Source: Ectothiorhodospiraceae bacterium
Lineage (GTDB): Bacteria > Pseudomonadota > Gammaproteobacteria > Nitrococcales > Aquisalimonadaceae
Assembly (NCBI GenBank): GCA_020831845.1
Contig: JAFIFV010000075.1
Location: 117,708-181,707, forward strand
Direction of reading: 5' to 3'
DNA length: 64,000 bases
Positions within the stretch are counted from its first letter, which is position 1, and every line of letters begins with the position of its first letter. A model generated the notes under the pieces. That model was not told the DNA's origin, made no database searches, and was given only the letters and a program-made list of their open reading frames with translations. This document shows positions 1 through 9,177 of this stretch, piece by piece. The position numbers and the translations under genes are program-made.

Positions 1-1646
1 TTGGTGTTGAGGCTGATGCTGAACTGGTCGCCGTCGCCGGGCACGCCGGAAAGGCGGAACGACAGGTCACCGAAGTCCTCAAAACCGGCATCCACCGTCA
101 GCCCGTTGCTACTGGTGGACGGGTCGTACGGGACCGTGGCGGTGAACCCGCCGGGGCCGGTGACCTGGAAAGCCTGAGCGCCTGCATCAAAGGTGAACTC
201 CAGGTCGCCACCGGCCAGGTTCATCACCGAATCGGTATTGGCCGAGACGCGGTCCAGCTTGCCCGACCCCGTGTTTATCGCGCTGCCGTCAGCGCCGGTG
301 ACCTCACCGGCAACCACCGGGCTGGCTAGCGCAATCTGGTCCGGCCTGCTCAGGTTCACGTCCATGTTGCCGGCCGCCTGCTTGGTCGGCCGAATCATGA
401 AGGCGTCACCGGACTCGGCACCGGCAATGCCGCTGACGTCGATCTCCATGCCATCGATGGTCTGCGGCTCATCCGGGTCCAGCGTGAATTGCTGGCCATC
501 GGACATCCGCCGCAGTATCCAGTCCGTACCGTTATAGGCAAGGCTGTAGTCCGAACCGGTCAGGCCGCCTATCTCGGCGGTGCTGAATCCCACGGTCGGG
601 CTACCGCTAAGATCACCGCCATTGAACTGGCTGGGCAGCACCTGCGGCGGAGCGACATTGAAGAAATCCAGTCCCAGTCCGGGCGGATCCGAATCGAACT
701 GCATGCCAAGACTGTGCTGTTCGTTGAACGTGACGGCCAGCGTGGCGGCGACGCGGCCGAGGTCGTTCCGGGCAGGCTCCAGCACGTTGCCGCGGAACTC
801 CAGCAGGCCACCAATCTCGCCGCCGGAGAGGCTCCGCGTTATGTTCACCGGCGTGGAGCCGGGACGCTGGAATGCGACCTCCACCACCGACGGATCGTAT
901 TCGTTCCGCGTGGTGGTGAGCTGGTTGGACTGGTTTCCGGACACCAGCGCCTGGCCGTTGCCCACGAAAACATTGATGGAACCGTTGGATTCCGGGACCG
1001 TGCTGACCCCGACCTTCTCGGACAGATCCTTCAGCAACTGGTCTCGCTTGTCCAGCAAGTCGTTGGGCGGCTGGCCGGTGGCTCCCTGGGCCTGGACGAT
1101 ATCCTGGTTCAGCCTGGCGATGGCTTCCGTCAGCTGGTTGATCTCGTTGACGTTGTTCTCGATATTGCGGTTGGTTTCCTGTTCCAGCTCGGAGAGCCGG
1201 TTGTCGATCAACTCGAAGCGCGCCACCAGGCTCTCCGCCTCCGACAGCAGAACCTGCCGGGCCGAGGTGGCGGTGGGGTCGTTGGCTGCATCCTGCACCG
1301 CATTGAAGAAGGCCTGCATGGCGGGCGACAACCCCGCATCCTGGTCGGCCAGCAGGTTGTCCACCCGGCCAGCATAGGAGGCCAGTTTGTCCAGGCGCGA
1401 GAACTCGGAGATGTTCTTCCGCAGCGAGATTTCCAGGTTCTCGTCGAACATCCGCCGCACGGTATCGGTCTGCACACCGGTACCGATGAAGCCATTGCTG
1501 CCCGCGGCGGGCGGGCGGGTGCTGGTCAGCGCCTGCTGGCGGCTGTAGCCGGGCGTGTTGGCGTTGGAAATGTTGTGCGACGTGGTCGCCAGCTGGCGCT
1601 GCGCGGCCAGCAGGCCGGACACACTGGTGGAGAAGATGTTTGCCAT
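1..1646 (-). CDS. flgK: FlgK, flagellar hook-associated protein 1 (3' end cut by window edge)
   Basis: FlgK forms the first hook-filament junction layer outside the cell. The N-terminus reads MANIFSTSVSGLLAAQRQLA, followed by the rod/hook-family motif SHNISNANTPGYSRQ. The frame stays open for 548 codons to the left edge, so the C-terminal rod/hook helix is missing here and flgL would be expected beyond. The start ATG has GGGAG and AAGGA upstream. It is the last visible gene of the flgBCDEFGHIJK series, 53 bases after flgJ. Identity is firm; only completeness is unknown. Confidence 0.95.
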   Translation of the reverse strand, partial: MANIFSTSVSGLLAAQRQLATTSHNISNANTPGYSRQQALTSTRPPAAGSNGFIGTGVQTDTVRRMFDENLEISLRKNISEFSRLDKLASYAGRVDNLLADQDAGLSPAMQAFFNAVQDAANDPTATSARQVLLSEAESLVARFELIDNRLSELEQETNRNIENNVNEINQLTEAIARLNQDIVQAQGATGQPPNDLLDKRDQLLKDLSEKVGVSTVPESNGSINVFVGNGQALVSGNQSNQLTTTRNEYDPSVVEVAFQRPGSTPVNITRSLSGGEIGGLLEFRGNVLEPARNDLGRVAATLAVTFNEQHSLGMQFDSDPPGLGLDFFNVAPPQVLPSQFNGGDLSGSPTVGFSTAEIGGLTGSDYSLAYNGTDWILRRMSDGQQFTLDPDEPQTIDGMEIDVSGIAGAESGDAFMIRPTKQAAGNMDVNLSRPDQIALASPVVAGEVTGADGSAINTGSGKLDRVSANTDSVMNLAGGDLEFTFDAGAQAFQVTGPGGFTATVPYDPSTSSNGLTVDAGFEDFGDLSFRLSGVPGDGDQFSISLNT

Positions 1647-1699
1647 GATCCTTGCACTCCCTGGGATCGCGCGGACTCACCGCCACGCCGACCACGCCA

Positions 1700-2683
1700 C
1701 TAGATAGATGTCGACACCGGCGGGCTTTCCTTTAGCTCCGCCAACGTATTCGTGAGGCGCGAGCCCCGCATGATGCTCTGGATTTTTTCCGCATAGCGCG
1801 GATCGGTGGCATAACCCGCCCGCTGCAGCTCGTTGGTGTAGGCTTCCGGGTTGTGGCTGACCTTGAGCGCCCCCGCATAACGGGGGTTCTGGTTCAGGAA
1901 ACGCAGATAATCCTCGAAGCTCTGCTCCAGGGAATCGTAGGCCCGGAATACGGCCATTTCCCGCTGGGGCACCCCGCCCCTGTATTCCAGCGTCTGCACA
2001 TTGACACGGTCGCCGTCCCAGGCCGGCGTGGCCTTGATACCGAACAGGTTATGACTGCTGCTGCCATCGGCCCGGCGGATGACATGCTGGCCCCAGCCCG
2101 TCTCCAGTGCCGCCTGCGCCACGAGGGCTCGCGGGTCCGCACCGAGCCTCTCCGCGGTACGCTTGGCAGCGGGCCAGACGTCACGAATGAAATCTTCCGG
2201 CGTTTCCCATCCGGAGCCTTTACCCCCGGGGGGCTGCACGGATACGGCACGCGGCTCCCCGGCCGGGGCATCCTCGGCGATGCCGGAGGCATCTGCCGGC
2301 TGCATCTGGTGAATGCGCATGGGGGAGATGCGGCGGTCATAATCGGTAATGGATTTACCACCCTGCACACCACGATTCTCAAGCCCCGCCTGCTCCCGCA
2401 ACTGTCGCTCCACCATATCGGCGATGCCGAAGCCCTGGCCCTGGCTCAGCGACATGGACAGTTGCTGGTCATACAGATCCCTGTACTGATCGCTCTGGCC
2501 GCTCGAGAACAGGCTGTCCCCCGGCGTCGCAGCGCGCATGTTCTTCAGCATCATCTGCACGAACAGCGATTCGAACTGCTTCGCGACCTCACGCAGGCTG
2601 TCCTCGCTGGGGTTCTGCAGGTCGCGACGCAGCCGGACCGTATTGCCGGTGTCGAAGATGTTGGGTGAGTGGACGGTGGCCAT
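1700..2683 (-). CDS. flgJ: FlgJ, rod-capping protein with peptidoglycan hydrolase domain
   Basis: The 327-aa protein has the two-domain FlgJ layout. An N-terminal rod-binding domain (about residues 25-105, with QFESLFVQMMLKNMR) is followed by a linker and a C-terminal glucosaminidase-type domain (about 155-310) with ALVAQAALETGWGQH, where the Glu is the probable catalytic acid, and NLFGIKA. It acts in the periplasm, opening peptidoglycan so the rod can pass. It sits between flgI and flgK, as in gammaproteobacteria such as Salmonella. The ATG at 2683 lies 5 bases after the flgI stop. Confidence 0.95.
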   Translation of the reverse strand: MATVHSPNIFDTGNTVRLRRDLQNPSEDSLREVAKQFESLFVQMMLKNMRAATPGDSLFSSGQSDQYRDLYDQQLSMSLSQGQGFGIADMVERQLREQAGLENRGVQGGKSITDYDRRISPMRIHQMQPADASGIAEDAPAGEPRAVSVQPPGGKGSGWETPEDFIRDVWPAAKRTAERLGADPRALVAQAALETGWGQHVIRRADGSSSHNLFGIKATPAWDGDRVNVQTLEYRGGVPQREMAVFRAYDSLEQSFEDYLRFLNQNPRYAGALKVSHNPEAYTNELQRAGYATDPRYAEKIQSIMRGSRLTNTLAELKESPPVSTSI

Positions 2684-2688
2684 CGGAA

Positions 2689-3807
2689 TCAGATCACGAT
2701 CAGTTCGGCGCGCAGCGCGCCTGCCTGCCGCAGCGCTTCCAGAATGGAAACCAGATCCCCCGGCGCCGCGCCGACACGGTTGACGGCATTGACGATTTCC
2801 TGCAGCTCCACACCCGGGCCGAACAGGAACATGGGGTTGCGTTCCTCGACCACCTCGATGTCGGTGTCCGGCGTGACCACGGTCTGGCCGGGGGCAAGCG
2901 CGCCGGGCTGGGAGACGTCGAAGTCCTCCGAGATGGTCACGGTGAGACTGCCGTGGGTGACGGCTGCCGCGTTCACTCGCACATGGCTGCCGATGACCAC
3001 GGTGCCCGTGCGGGAATTCACGATGACCCTCGCCGGCGCTTCACCCGGCGTTACCCGGAGATTCTCCAGATAAGAGACGAACCCCACCCGCTGGTCGACA
3101 TTGGCCGGCGCCCGGACTGCCACGGAGACGGCGTCACGCGCACTGGCGGTGTCCGGCCCCAGGTTGTCATTGATGGCATCGGCCATGCGGCGGGCGGTGG
3201 TGAAATCGGGGGTGTGCAGGTTCAGCACGACCGCGTCCCCCATGGCGAACGGGTTTTCCACTTCCCGCTCCACGGTGGCGCCGTTGGGAATGCGCCCCGT
3301 ACTGGGCACGTTGACGGAAATCCGGCTGCCGTCCCGGCCCTCCACGCCCAGCCCGCCCACGATCAGGTTGCCCTGGGCGATAGCGTATACCTCACCGTCG
3401 GCACCGCGCAGCGGAGTCATCAGCAGGTTGCCGCCACGCAGGCTACGCGCGTTGCCCAGCGAGGACACGGTGATATCGATGGTCTGGCCCGTCTTGGCGA
3501 ATGCCTGCAGATCGGCGGTCACCATGACCGCGGCAACGTTGTTGGTCTGGAGATTGACGTTGCCGGGAATCTGCACGCCCTGGGCCGCCAGCATGCTGCG
3601 AATGCTCTGTACGGTAAACGGCGTCTGGGTGGTCTGGTCTCCGGTCCCGTCCAGCCCCACCACCAGGCCATACCCCACCAACTGGTTGGAACGGACGCCG
3701 TCGACAGCGGCCAGATCCTTGATGCGCTCGCCATTGGGCTGGGCAGGCGCCGTGCCGGAAACCAGCAACAGGCCGCAGAACAGGATGGAAACTAGGATGC
3801 GTTGCAT
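2689..3807 (-). CDS. flgI: FlgI, flagellar P-ring protein
   Basis: FlgI builds the P ring in the peptidoglycan layer. The chosen start, [14 protein letters not shown], gives a signal peptide ending near APAQ and a 372-aa product, normal for the family; an upstream in-frame extension of 18 residues has no signal-like character. Family hallmarks include [31 protein letters not shown] and the C-terminal region on Val/Glu-rich strands. It lies 11 bases downstream of flgH in the same operon. Export should be Sec-dependent, unlike the rod and hook proteins around it. Confidence 0.95.
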   Translation of the reverse strand: MQRILVSILFCGLLLVSGTAPAQPNGERIKDLAAVDGVRSNQLVGYGLVVGLDGTGDQTTQTPFTVQSIRSMLAAQGVQIPGNVNLQTNNVAAVMVTADLQAFAKTGQTIDITVSSLGNARSLRGGNLLMTPLRGADGEVYAIAQGNLIVGGLGVEGRDGSRISVNVPSTGRIPNGATVEREVENPFAMGDAVVLNLHTPDFTTARRMADAINDNLGPDTASARDAVSVAVRAPANVDQRVGFVSYLENLRVTPGEAPARVIVNSRTGTVVIGSHVRVNAAAVTHGSLTVTISEDFDVSQPGALAPGQTVVTPDTDIEVVEERNPMFLFGPGVELQEIVNAVNRVGAAPGDLVSILEALRQAGALRAELIVI

Positions 3808-3818
3808 GGGCTCTACCC

Positions 3819-4487
3819 TCAGAACGGCCAGACCGGTGAATTGAACAATCGACTCAGCCAACCCATACGGTTGCTGTCCGCAAGCGCGCCGGTGCCGGTG
3901 TAGGCGATCTGCGCATTGGCCACCCGCGTGGAGGAGACGGTGTTGTCCGGCAGCACGTCGTCCGGCCGCACCAGGCCTGTGATGGTCAGGTACTCGTCAC
4001 CCTGGTTGATGGTCAGCTTCTTGCGGCCCTGGATGACCAGGTTGCCGCTGGGATGCACGTCCACGACGATGGCGGTCAGCGTACCGCTCAACTGGTTCGC
4101 CTGGTCCATGCCGCCGTTGCCGTCGAAGCCCCGGTCGGCATTCGCCGAGGCGGACAGCGGGTTACCGCCCACCGTGATGTCACGGCCGAACATCTGGGGC
4201 GTGCCGATATTGACATCACTGCTCTTGTTGATGCTGGTGCTGGCCTGCTTGCTGGCGCCGGTTTCCTCTTCCAGCACCACGGTCAGAATGTCACCGGGTC
4301 GCAGCGCCGTGCGGTTCTCGAACAGGCGGCGATCCCGGCCCGCCTGATAGATCGAGCCATTGACCGGGCGCGGCTCCTCCTTGATCACCGGCATGGGGAA
4401 CGCATCCGGCTCCTTGTCCGTGCGCGGCGCGCTCGCGCAGCCTGCAAGCAGGGCGGCGATGGCAACGAATCCGACGAGATGTTTCAT
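3819..4487 (-). CDS. flgH: FlgH, flagellar L-ring lipoprotein
   Basis: FlgH forms the outer-membrane L ring. The 222-aa product starts [20 protein letters not shown], a lipoprotein signal with lipobox LLAGC, so Cys17 should be lipidated. The internal segment with [27 protein letters not shown] is typical of FlgH, as is the C-terminal stretch ending in FNSPVWPF. It is encoded between flgG and flgI, 24 bases after flgG. Length and order match the family. Confidence 0.95.
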   Translation of the reverse strand: MKHLVGFVAIAALLAGCASAPRTDKEPDAFPMPVIKEEPRPVNGSIYQAGRDRRLFENRTALRPGDILTVVLEEETGASKQASTSINKSSDVNIGTPQMFGRDITVGGNPLSASANADRGFDGNGGMDQANQLSGTLTAIVVDVHPSGNLVIQGRKKLTINQGDEYLTITGLVRPDDVLPDNTVSSTRVANAQIAYTGTGALADSNRMGWLSRLFNSPVWPF

Positions 4488-4511
4488 GAGTCCGCCTCCG
4501 GTTCCGACCGA

Positions 4512-5297
4512 TCAGACGTTGTTGGTGATGAACTGCAGCATCTGGTCGGTGCTGGAGATCGCCTTGGTATTGGTCTCGAAGGCGCGCTGGGTCTCGATCA
4601 TGTTCACCAGTTCCTCGGCGATGTTGACGTTGGAGCTTTCCAGCGCCCCCTGCATGACCTGCCCCAGCCCGTTCAGCCCGGGAACCCCAAGCTGCGGGTC
4701 ACCGCTGGCAGCGGTTTCGGTAAACAGATTGCCGCCAATGGGCTGCAGGCCGGCGGGGTTGATGAATTCCGCCAGCTGAATGTTGCCCACCTGCACTGGC
4801 TGGGCCTGCCCCGGCACCGTGGCGGTGACGGTGCCATCGCGGCCGATGGTGATTTCCCGCGTGTTGGGCGGGATGTTGATGTTCGGCTGCAGCAACTGGC
4901 CGCTGGAGGTCACCAGTTCACCGTTGTTGGAAACCGTGAATGAGCCGTCGCGAGTGTAAGCCACCGTGCCGTCCGGCTGCAGAATCTGGAAGAAGCCCTT
5001 GCCTTCGATGGCCAGGTCCAAAGCATTGTCCGTCTGCATGACGTTACCCTGGGCATGGCTCTTCTCCGTCGCCACCACGCGCACGCCGGTCCCCAGGTTC
5101 AGGCCGGTGGGAAGCTGCGTGTCCTGCGTGTTCTGCCCACCCGCCTGACGGACGGTCTGGTAGATCAGGTCCTCGAACACGGCCCGGTCCTTCTTGAAAC
5201 CCGTGGTGTTGACGTTGGCCAGGTTGTTGGAAACCACCTGCATGCGCGTCTGCTGCGCGTCCAGGCCCGTTTTCGCCACCCAAAGTGCTGGATTCAT
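4512..5297 (-). CDS. flgG: FlgG, distal rod protein
   Basis: FlgG makes the distal rod. The 261-aa sequence begins [19 protein letters not shown] and carries the flagellar N-terminal motif [19 protein letters not shown]. The C-terminus has the paired motif [22 protein letters not shown], which forms the coiled D0 helices. Its length fits FlgG and it lacks a signal peptide, as expected for type III export. It is flanked by flgF and flgH, with 19 bases to flgF. Confidence 0.96.
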   Translation of the reverse strand: MNPALWVAKTGLDAQQTRMQVVSNNLANVNTTGFKKDRAVFEDLIYQTVRQAGGQNTQDTQLPTGLNLGTGVRVVATEKSHAQGNVMQTDNALDLAIEGKGFFQILQPDGTVAYTRDGSFTVSNNGELVTSSGQLLQPNINIPPNTREITIGRDGTVTATVPGQAQPVQVGNIQLAEFINPAGLQPIGGNLFTETAASGDPQLGVPGLNGLGQVMQGALESSNVNIAEELVNMIETQRAFETNTKAISSTDQMLQFITNNV

Positions 5298-5316
5298 CTC
5301 AGTGTCCTCTCGATTC

Positions 5317-6060
5317 CTAACCCTGCATGCGCAGCAGGCGGCTGCTGGCGGCGTCGTTTTCCTCGGCCTTGCTCAGCATCTTTACGTACGTTTCGAACTG
5401 CCGGGACAGGTCGATCATGTTCACCAGCGCGTCCACGGTATTGACGTTGCTGCCTTCCAGGGCGCCGGGAACGATCTGCACCACGGCATCCGCCGGCGCG
5501 ATCTCGCCGCCGGGCAGCCGGAACAGACCGTCCTGCCCTTTCTCCAATTCCTGCACCGGCGGGTTGACCAGCTTGATGCGGTCCAGCACCACCAGGTTGT
5601 CCGCGGGCTGCCCCATGGGCACGATGCTGATCGTGCCGTCCTCGCCGATTTCCAGCTTGTCCGCTGGGGGAATGGCGATCGGACCGGCGTTGCCCATCAC
5701 CGGCTGACCGGCCCCGTTCTCCAGCACGCCGAGACTGGAGACGCGGAGATCCCCCCGGCGGCTGTAGGCCTCGTTGCCGTCCGGAGCCTGAACCGCGATC
5801 CAGCCCTCCCCCTTCACGGCAACGTCCATGTCGTTTCCGGTCCGCATCATGGTGCCGGGATTGAAATCCCAGCCCACCGACGTTTCCGAGGCATAGACCC
5901 GGCTGTCATAGCCCGGACCGCTGACAGGCTGGGAAATCAGCTGATCGAGATCGGCCCGGAAGCCCGGTGTGTTGGCATTCGCCAGGTTATGGCTGTTGTG
6001 CTGCTGCGCCTGCATGGAGTGCTTGGCGCCGGTCATGGCCAGATAGACGAAACGGTCCAT
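5317..6060 (-). CDS. flgF: FlgF, proximal rod protein
   Basis: The 247-aa protein starts [20 protein letters not shown] and has the rod motif [15 protein letters not shown]. Near the C-terminus is [22 protein letters not shown]. FlgF forms part of the proximal rod and is exported by the flagellar type III system. The start has GGAG 8 bases upstream. It lies 48 bases after flgE and just before flgG, the standard order. Confidence 0.95.
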   Translation of the reverse strand: MDRFVYLAMTGAKHSMQAQQHNSHNLANANTPGFRADLDQLISQPVSGPGYDSRVYASETSVGWDFNPGTMMRTGNDMDVAVKGEGWIAVQAPDGNEAYSRRGDLRVSSLGVLENGAGQPVMGNAGPIAIPPADKLEIGEDGTISIVPMGQPADNLVVLDRIKLVNPPVQELEKGQDGLFRLPGGEIAPADAVVQIVPGALEGSNVNTVDALVNMIDLSRQFETYVKMLSKAEENDAASSRLLRMQG

Positions 6061-6108
6061 GGCGGTTCTCCGGTGCGGGCGTGGCGGCCAGCCCCCACCC
6101 CCGGCTTA

Positions 6109-7338
6109 TTACCTGATGTTGATGATTTCCTGGGTAACCTGATCCTGGGTGGAAATCATCTTTGCGTTGGCCTGGAAGTTCCGTTGGGCGGTGATCATCT
6201 TCACCAGCTGCTGGGTGATGTCCACGTTGGACTCCTCCAGCGCGCCGGAACGGACGGTACCCAGGCCGGAGGCACCAGGCGTTCCCACCAGCGCGGCACC
6301 GGAGGCAAAGCTTTCCGCCCAGCTGTTCTCGCCGAGCTGGGTGAGGTTTTCCGGGCTGGGGAAGCGCGTCATCGCCACCTGACCGAGCACCTGGCTCTGA
6401 CCGTTGGTGTAGCGGGCGAAGATCACGCCACTGTCGTCCACATCCAGACTGCTGAACTGACCGGCGGTGAAGCCATCCTGCGGCAGCCCGGAGACGCCGA
6501 ACGGTGTGCCGAACTGGGTCAGGCGCCCGAAGTCCACGTCAATGGCCAGATCGTCGGCGCCGCCCAGTCCCGGCGTGGTTCCTGCGTTGAACAGGAAGTT
6601 CACGTTCGGGTCATTGTCGCCGTCCACGGTGCTCAGCGAGCCATCGCCGTTGAACACCACGTCGGTCGGACCGAGCGTCTCGCCGTTGATGTCGGTGTGG
6701 ATCTGCCACTCGTTGTCGTTATCGCCGCGCACGAAGTAGAACGTGGCCAACTGTGGTCGGCCCAGCGAATCGAACACCGTGGTGGACGTGGATTCGTTGT
6801 AGGTCTCGGGGTTGTCGGGGTCGAAGGCCAGTGTCGGCTGTTCCGCCCGCGCGTCCAGGTTCGCCTGCACGCCCATGCTGCTGGTCGCCCGCGGATCCAC
6901 GTCACCGGTATCCACCCGAAGCTCACCCAGCGCGCCGGTCAGATTGCCCTCCGGCGTGGCCACGTAGCCGGTCAGCCGCTGACCCTGGGCATTCTCGATC
7001 CAGCCGTCGCGACTCAGCTCGAAGGCCCCGGCGCGGGTGTAGCTCAGCGCCCCGCCGTCGCTCATGCGGAAGAAACCGTTGCCGTCCACCGCCAAGTCCA
7101 GCGTGTTGCCGGTAAAGTCGAAGTTGCCCTGGGTGAAGATCTGCTTGACGTTGTTCAGCCGCACACCCTGGCCGATGGCGTTGCTGGCCACGCCCAGTTG
7201 GGAGGTCGCGAATACATCGGCGAACTCCGCACGCGAGTTCTTGAAACCCACGGTACCGGCGTTGGCAATGTTGTTCCCGGTAACATTGAGATCCGACGAC
7301 GCCGCGTTCAGACCGGACAAAGCGATATTGAATGACAT
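6109..7338 (-). CDS. flgE: FlgE, flagellar hook protein
   Basis: FlgE polymerises into the hook. The 409-aa product begins MSFNIALSGLNAASSDLNVT followed by GNNIANAGTVGFKNSRAEF. It has the middle FlgE variable domain with FYFVRGDNDNEWQIHTD and the C-terminal motif ESNVDITQQLVKMITAQRNF. No signal peptide is present, in line with type III export. It sits directly downstream of its cap gene flgD, 15 bases apart. Confidence 0.96.
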   Translation of the reverse strand: MSFNIALSGLNAASSDLNVTGNNIANAGTVGFKNSRAEFADVFATSQLGVASNAIGQGVRLNNVKQIFTQGNFDFTGNTLDLAVDGNGFFRMSDGGALSYTRAGAFELSRDGWIENAQGQRLTGYVATPEGNLTGALGELRVDTGDVDPRATSSMGVQANLDARAEQPTLAFDPDNPETYNESTSTTVFDSLGRPQLATFYFVRGDNDNEWQIHTDINGETLGPTDVVFNGDGSLSTVDGDNDPNVNFLFNAGTTPGLGGADDLAIDVDFGRLTQFGTPFGVSGLPQDGFTAGQFSSLDVDDSGVIFARYTNGQSQVLGQVAMTRFPSPENLTQLGENSWAESFASGAALVGTPGASGLGTVRSGALEESNVDITQQLVKMITAQRNFQANAKMISTQDQVTQEIINIR

Positions 7339-7353
7339 GGAATTATTCTCCGT

Positions 7354-8031
7354 TTACTGGATATGCCTGACCGCAGACAATTTCATCTCGCCCAGCCCCT
7401 GCAGATTCAGGGTGGGGCTCTCACCGTTCTGGCCCAGGCTGACGCTGGTGACCCGAGCACTGGCGAGAATGTCGAAACCAGTGGTCTTGCCTTCGCTGTA
7501 GCCTTCAGCACTGACCTTGTATGTGCCCGCCGGCAGTTGCTGGCCGCTCGCGTTCTTTCCGTCCCAGGAGAACTCCAGCTGTCCGGCGGACTGCTGACCC
7601 ATGGGAATCTCGCGGACCAGCTCGCCCGAGGAGTTGTGAATCTTGAGCGTCAATTGCTCGACGCTGGACGGAAGCTTGACGGCCCCCTTCAGCGGCTGGT
7701 CTTCACCGAGATAGCCATGGCCGCTTTCCACCAGCACGTCACGGCCCACCAGCGGAGCAGCACGCAGCGCCTGGTCGGTCATCATGTGGCCGGCAAACTT
7801 GTCGAACGACTTCTGCAGCTCCCCGATGCCGTTGGCAGTGGTGAAGTGCGCCAACTGGCCGAGAAATTCACCGCTTTCCATGGGCTGGAACGGGTCCTGG
7901 TTCTGAAACTGGGTAATCATCAGTTTCAGGAACTGATCCTGGCCCAGCTCGCTATTGCCCTGGGCATCCTTCGGCTGCTGCGTGGAGCCGCCAGCGCCGT
8001 TGCCACCGCTCAGTGCGCTCAGATCAAACAT
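7354..8031 (-). CDS. flgD: FlgD, hook-capping scaffold protein
   Basis: FlgD caps the growing hook during FlgE assembly. The 225-aa protein has the FlgD N-terminal signature LGQDQFLKLMITQFQNQDPF, followed by the PMESGEFLGQLAHF segment, then a FlgD-Ig and tudor-like region with YKVSAEGYSEGKTTGFD. It lies between flgC and flgE, 15 bases from each, consistent with one transcript. Confidence 0.95.
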   Translation of the reverse strand: MFDLSALSGGNGAGGSTQQPKDAQGNSELGQDQFLKLMITQFQNQDPFQPMESGEFLGQLAHFTTANGIGELQKSFDKFAGHMMTDQALRAAPLVGRDVLVESGHGYLGEDQPLKGAVKLPSSVEQLTLKIHNSSGELVREIPMGQQSAGQLEFSWDGKNASGQQLPAGTYKVSAEGYSEGKTTGFDILASARVTSVSLGQNGESPTLNLQGLGEMKLSAVRHIQ

Positions 8032-8046
8032 GTCCGGCTCTCCTGT

Positions 8047-8466
8047 TTACTGGCCCAGTTGCAGGGTCTGCAGCAGCAGATCCCGGGAAGTGCTCATGAC
8101 TTCCACATTGTTCTGATAGGAGCGGGAGGCGGAGATCATGTTCACCATCTCCTCCACCGTATTGACGTTCGAGCGATACACATAGCCGTTCTCGTCCGCT
8201 TCCGGATGGCTGGGCATGTGCAGCGCCTTGTTCGGGGCCTGGCTCTCCAGTACGTCCTGTACCTGCACGCCGCGCGGCCCTGCCGGCAAGCCGCCACCGG
8301 CATCCCGCATCAACGCAGCGAACACGGGCTGCTTTGCGCGATAGGCGCCTTCCGGCGTCCCCGACACGGTTTCCGCATTCGCCAGGTTGCTGGCGGTCAT
8401 GTTCAGCCGCAGAGACTGGGCGGTCATGGCCGAACCGGCGGTTTCAAAGACCTTGAACAGAGACAT
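8047..8466 (-). CDS. flgC: FlgC, proximal rod protein
   Basis: A 139-aa rod protein beginning MSLFKVFETAGSAMTAQSLR with the family motif LNMTASNLANAETVSGTPEG. The C-terminus contains the FlgC hallmark SNVNTVEEMVNMISASRSYQ. It stacks with FlgB and FlgF in the proximal rod. It follows flgB by 6 bases, the usual flgBC pair. Confidence 0.96.
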   Translation of the reverse strand: MSLFKVFETAGSAMTAQSLRLNMTASNLANAETVSGTPEGAYRAKQPVFAALMRDAGGGLPAGPRGVQVQDVLESQAPNKALHMPSHPEADENGYVYRSNVNTVEEMVNMISASRSYQNNVEVMSTSRDLLLQTLQLGQ

Positions 8467-8472
8467 CAGTGC

Positions 8473-8877
8473 TTACTCCCCTCGAATCGCGCCGATCAGT
8501 GAGGTAATCCGACCACCCAGAAAATTCAGACTGGCCTGATAGTGCACACTGTTCTCGGCGAACTTCGCCTGCTCCACCTGGCTTTCCACGGTGTTCCCAT
8601 CCAGGGATGGGTTGAAAGGCACTCGGTAGAGCAGTTCACTGCCCCCACCGCCCGCGCTTCCGGGGCCGATGTGCTGGGCATGGGTGCGTGCCATCGTCAG
8701 TTGACCGCCGCTTTGCCCCTGGACCTGCTGCAGGGCGGATTTGAAATCCAGGTCGCGCGCCTTGAAGTTGGGCGTATCGGCGTTGGCCAGGTTCTCCGCC
8801 AGCACCTCATGGCGCTGAGCGCGCAGCTTCAGCGCTGCGGCCTGGACACCAAATGCCTTGTCGAAAGAAATGCTCAT
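8473..8877 (-). CDS. flgB: FlgB, proximal rod protein
   Basis: First gene of the rod-hook operon. The 134-aa protein starts MSISFDKAFGVQAAALKLRA and has the motif VLAENLANADTPNFKARDLD. The C-terminal half includes YRVPFNPSLDGNTVE and ENSVHYQASLNFLGGRI, both FlgB-typical. A near-perfect sigma-54 promoter lies about 30-50 bases upstream of its ATG, so transcription of flgB through at least flgJ probably begins there. Confidence 0.96.
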   Translation of the reverse strand: MSISFDKAFGVQAAALKLRAQRHEVLAENLANADTPNFKARDLDFKSALQQVQGQSGGQLTMARTHAQHIGPGSAGGGGSELLYRVPFNPSLDGNTVESQVEQAKFAENSVHYQASLNFLGGRITSLIGAIRGE

Positions 8878-8907
8878 GACGGACCTCGCAGTTGCTCACT
8901 GGCATGA

Positions 8908-8925
8908 AAGCAACTGCCGTGCCAG
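8908..8925 (-). promoter_or_regulatory. Sigma-54 (-24/-12) promoter of the flgB operon
   Basis: On the minus strand the sequence reads CTGGCACGGCAGTTGCTT. This matches the sigma-54 consensus TGGCAC-N5-TTGC with the invariant GG and GC ten bases apart. The predicted start lies about 20 bases before the flgB ATG. RpoN control of class II/III flagellar operons through a FleQ/FlrC-type activator is known in Pseudomonas and Vibrio; the activator gene is not in this window. Confidence 0.88.
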
Positions 8926-8975
8926 GCACAGAAAAGCGCCGCCGTTACTGGCCTCAGACGTTTGGGGATGCGGGC

Positions 8976-9002
8976 TAAAGTAATCCGGCGCCGCGCCGAT
9001 AA
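8976..9002 (+). promoter_or_regulatory. Orphan sigma-28 (FliA)-like promoter pointing away from flgB
   Basis: The plus strand has TAAAGTAA, an 11-base spacer and a perfect GCCGATAA -10 element, the same architecture as the flgM and cheV promoters nearby. No plus-strand gene follows; both neighbours, flgB and cheR, are on the minus strand. A transcript would begin near 9009 and run antisense into the 3' end of cheR. It could drive a small RNA or be a relic. The match is strong but function is inferred. Confidence 0.55.
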
Positions 9003-9023
9003 CCGAATGGACGGAACTTTGAC

Positions 9024-9062
9024 GGCGGCAAGCCGGCAAGGGTTTGCCGCCTGAAGCGGCAA
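9024..9062 (+). other. Mutually exclusive hairpins downstream of the orphan sigma-28 promoter
   Basis: GGCGGCAA at 9024-9031 can pair with TTGCCGCC at 9044-9051, or TTGCCGC at 9044-9050 can pair with GCGGCAA at 9056-9062. The two folds compete for the middle arm, like an antiterminator/attenuator. No T tract follows on either strand, so it is not a classical terminator. It occupies the otherwise gene-free 8878-9177 interval between flgB and cheR, in which I see no convincing coding sequence. Confidence 0.4.
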
Positions 9063-9177
9063 GCATTGGCCTGCCTGGTATCCGTGGGAAGAACGCTGCT
9101 TGTTACCCGCGCGTCAGGCGGGCTCCCTGGTCAGGCACGGTGCGCGATCAGCCGACGCCACATGTCGCAGGGTGTCT

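Noticed and set aside
5194..7335. Very long plus-strand open frame opposite flgF and flgE
   Set aside because: It mirrors the codons of two certain genes on the other strand. High G+C third positions keep the antisense frame open; it has no ribosome site and no recognisable family.
9024..9051. Hairpin downstream of cheR as a rho-independent terminator
   Set aside because: No T tract follows on the minus strand, and the arms have an equally good alternative pairing.
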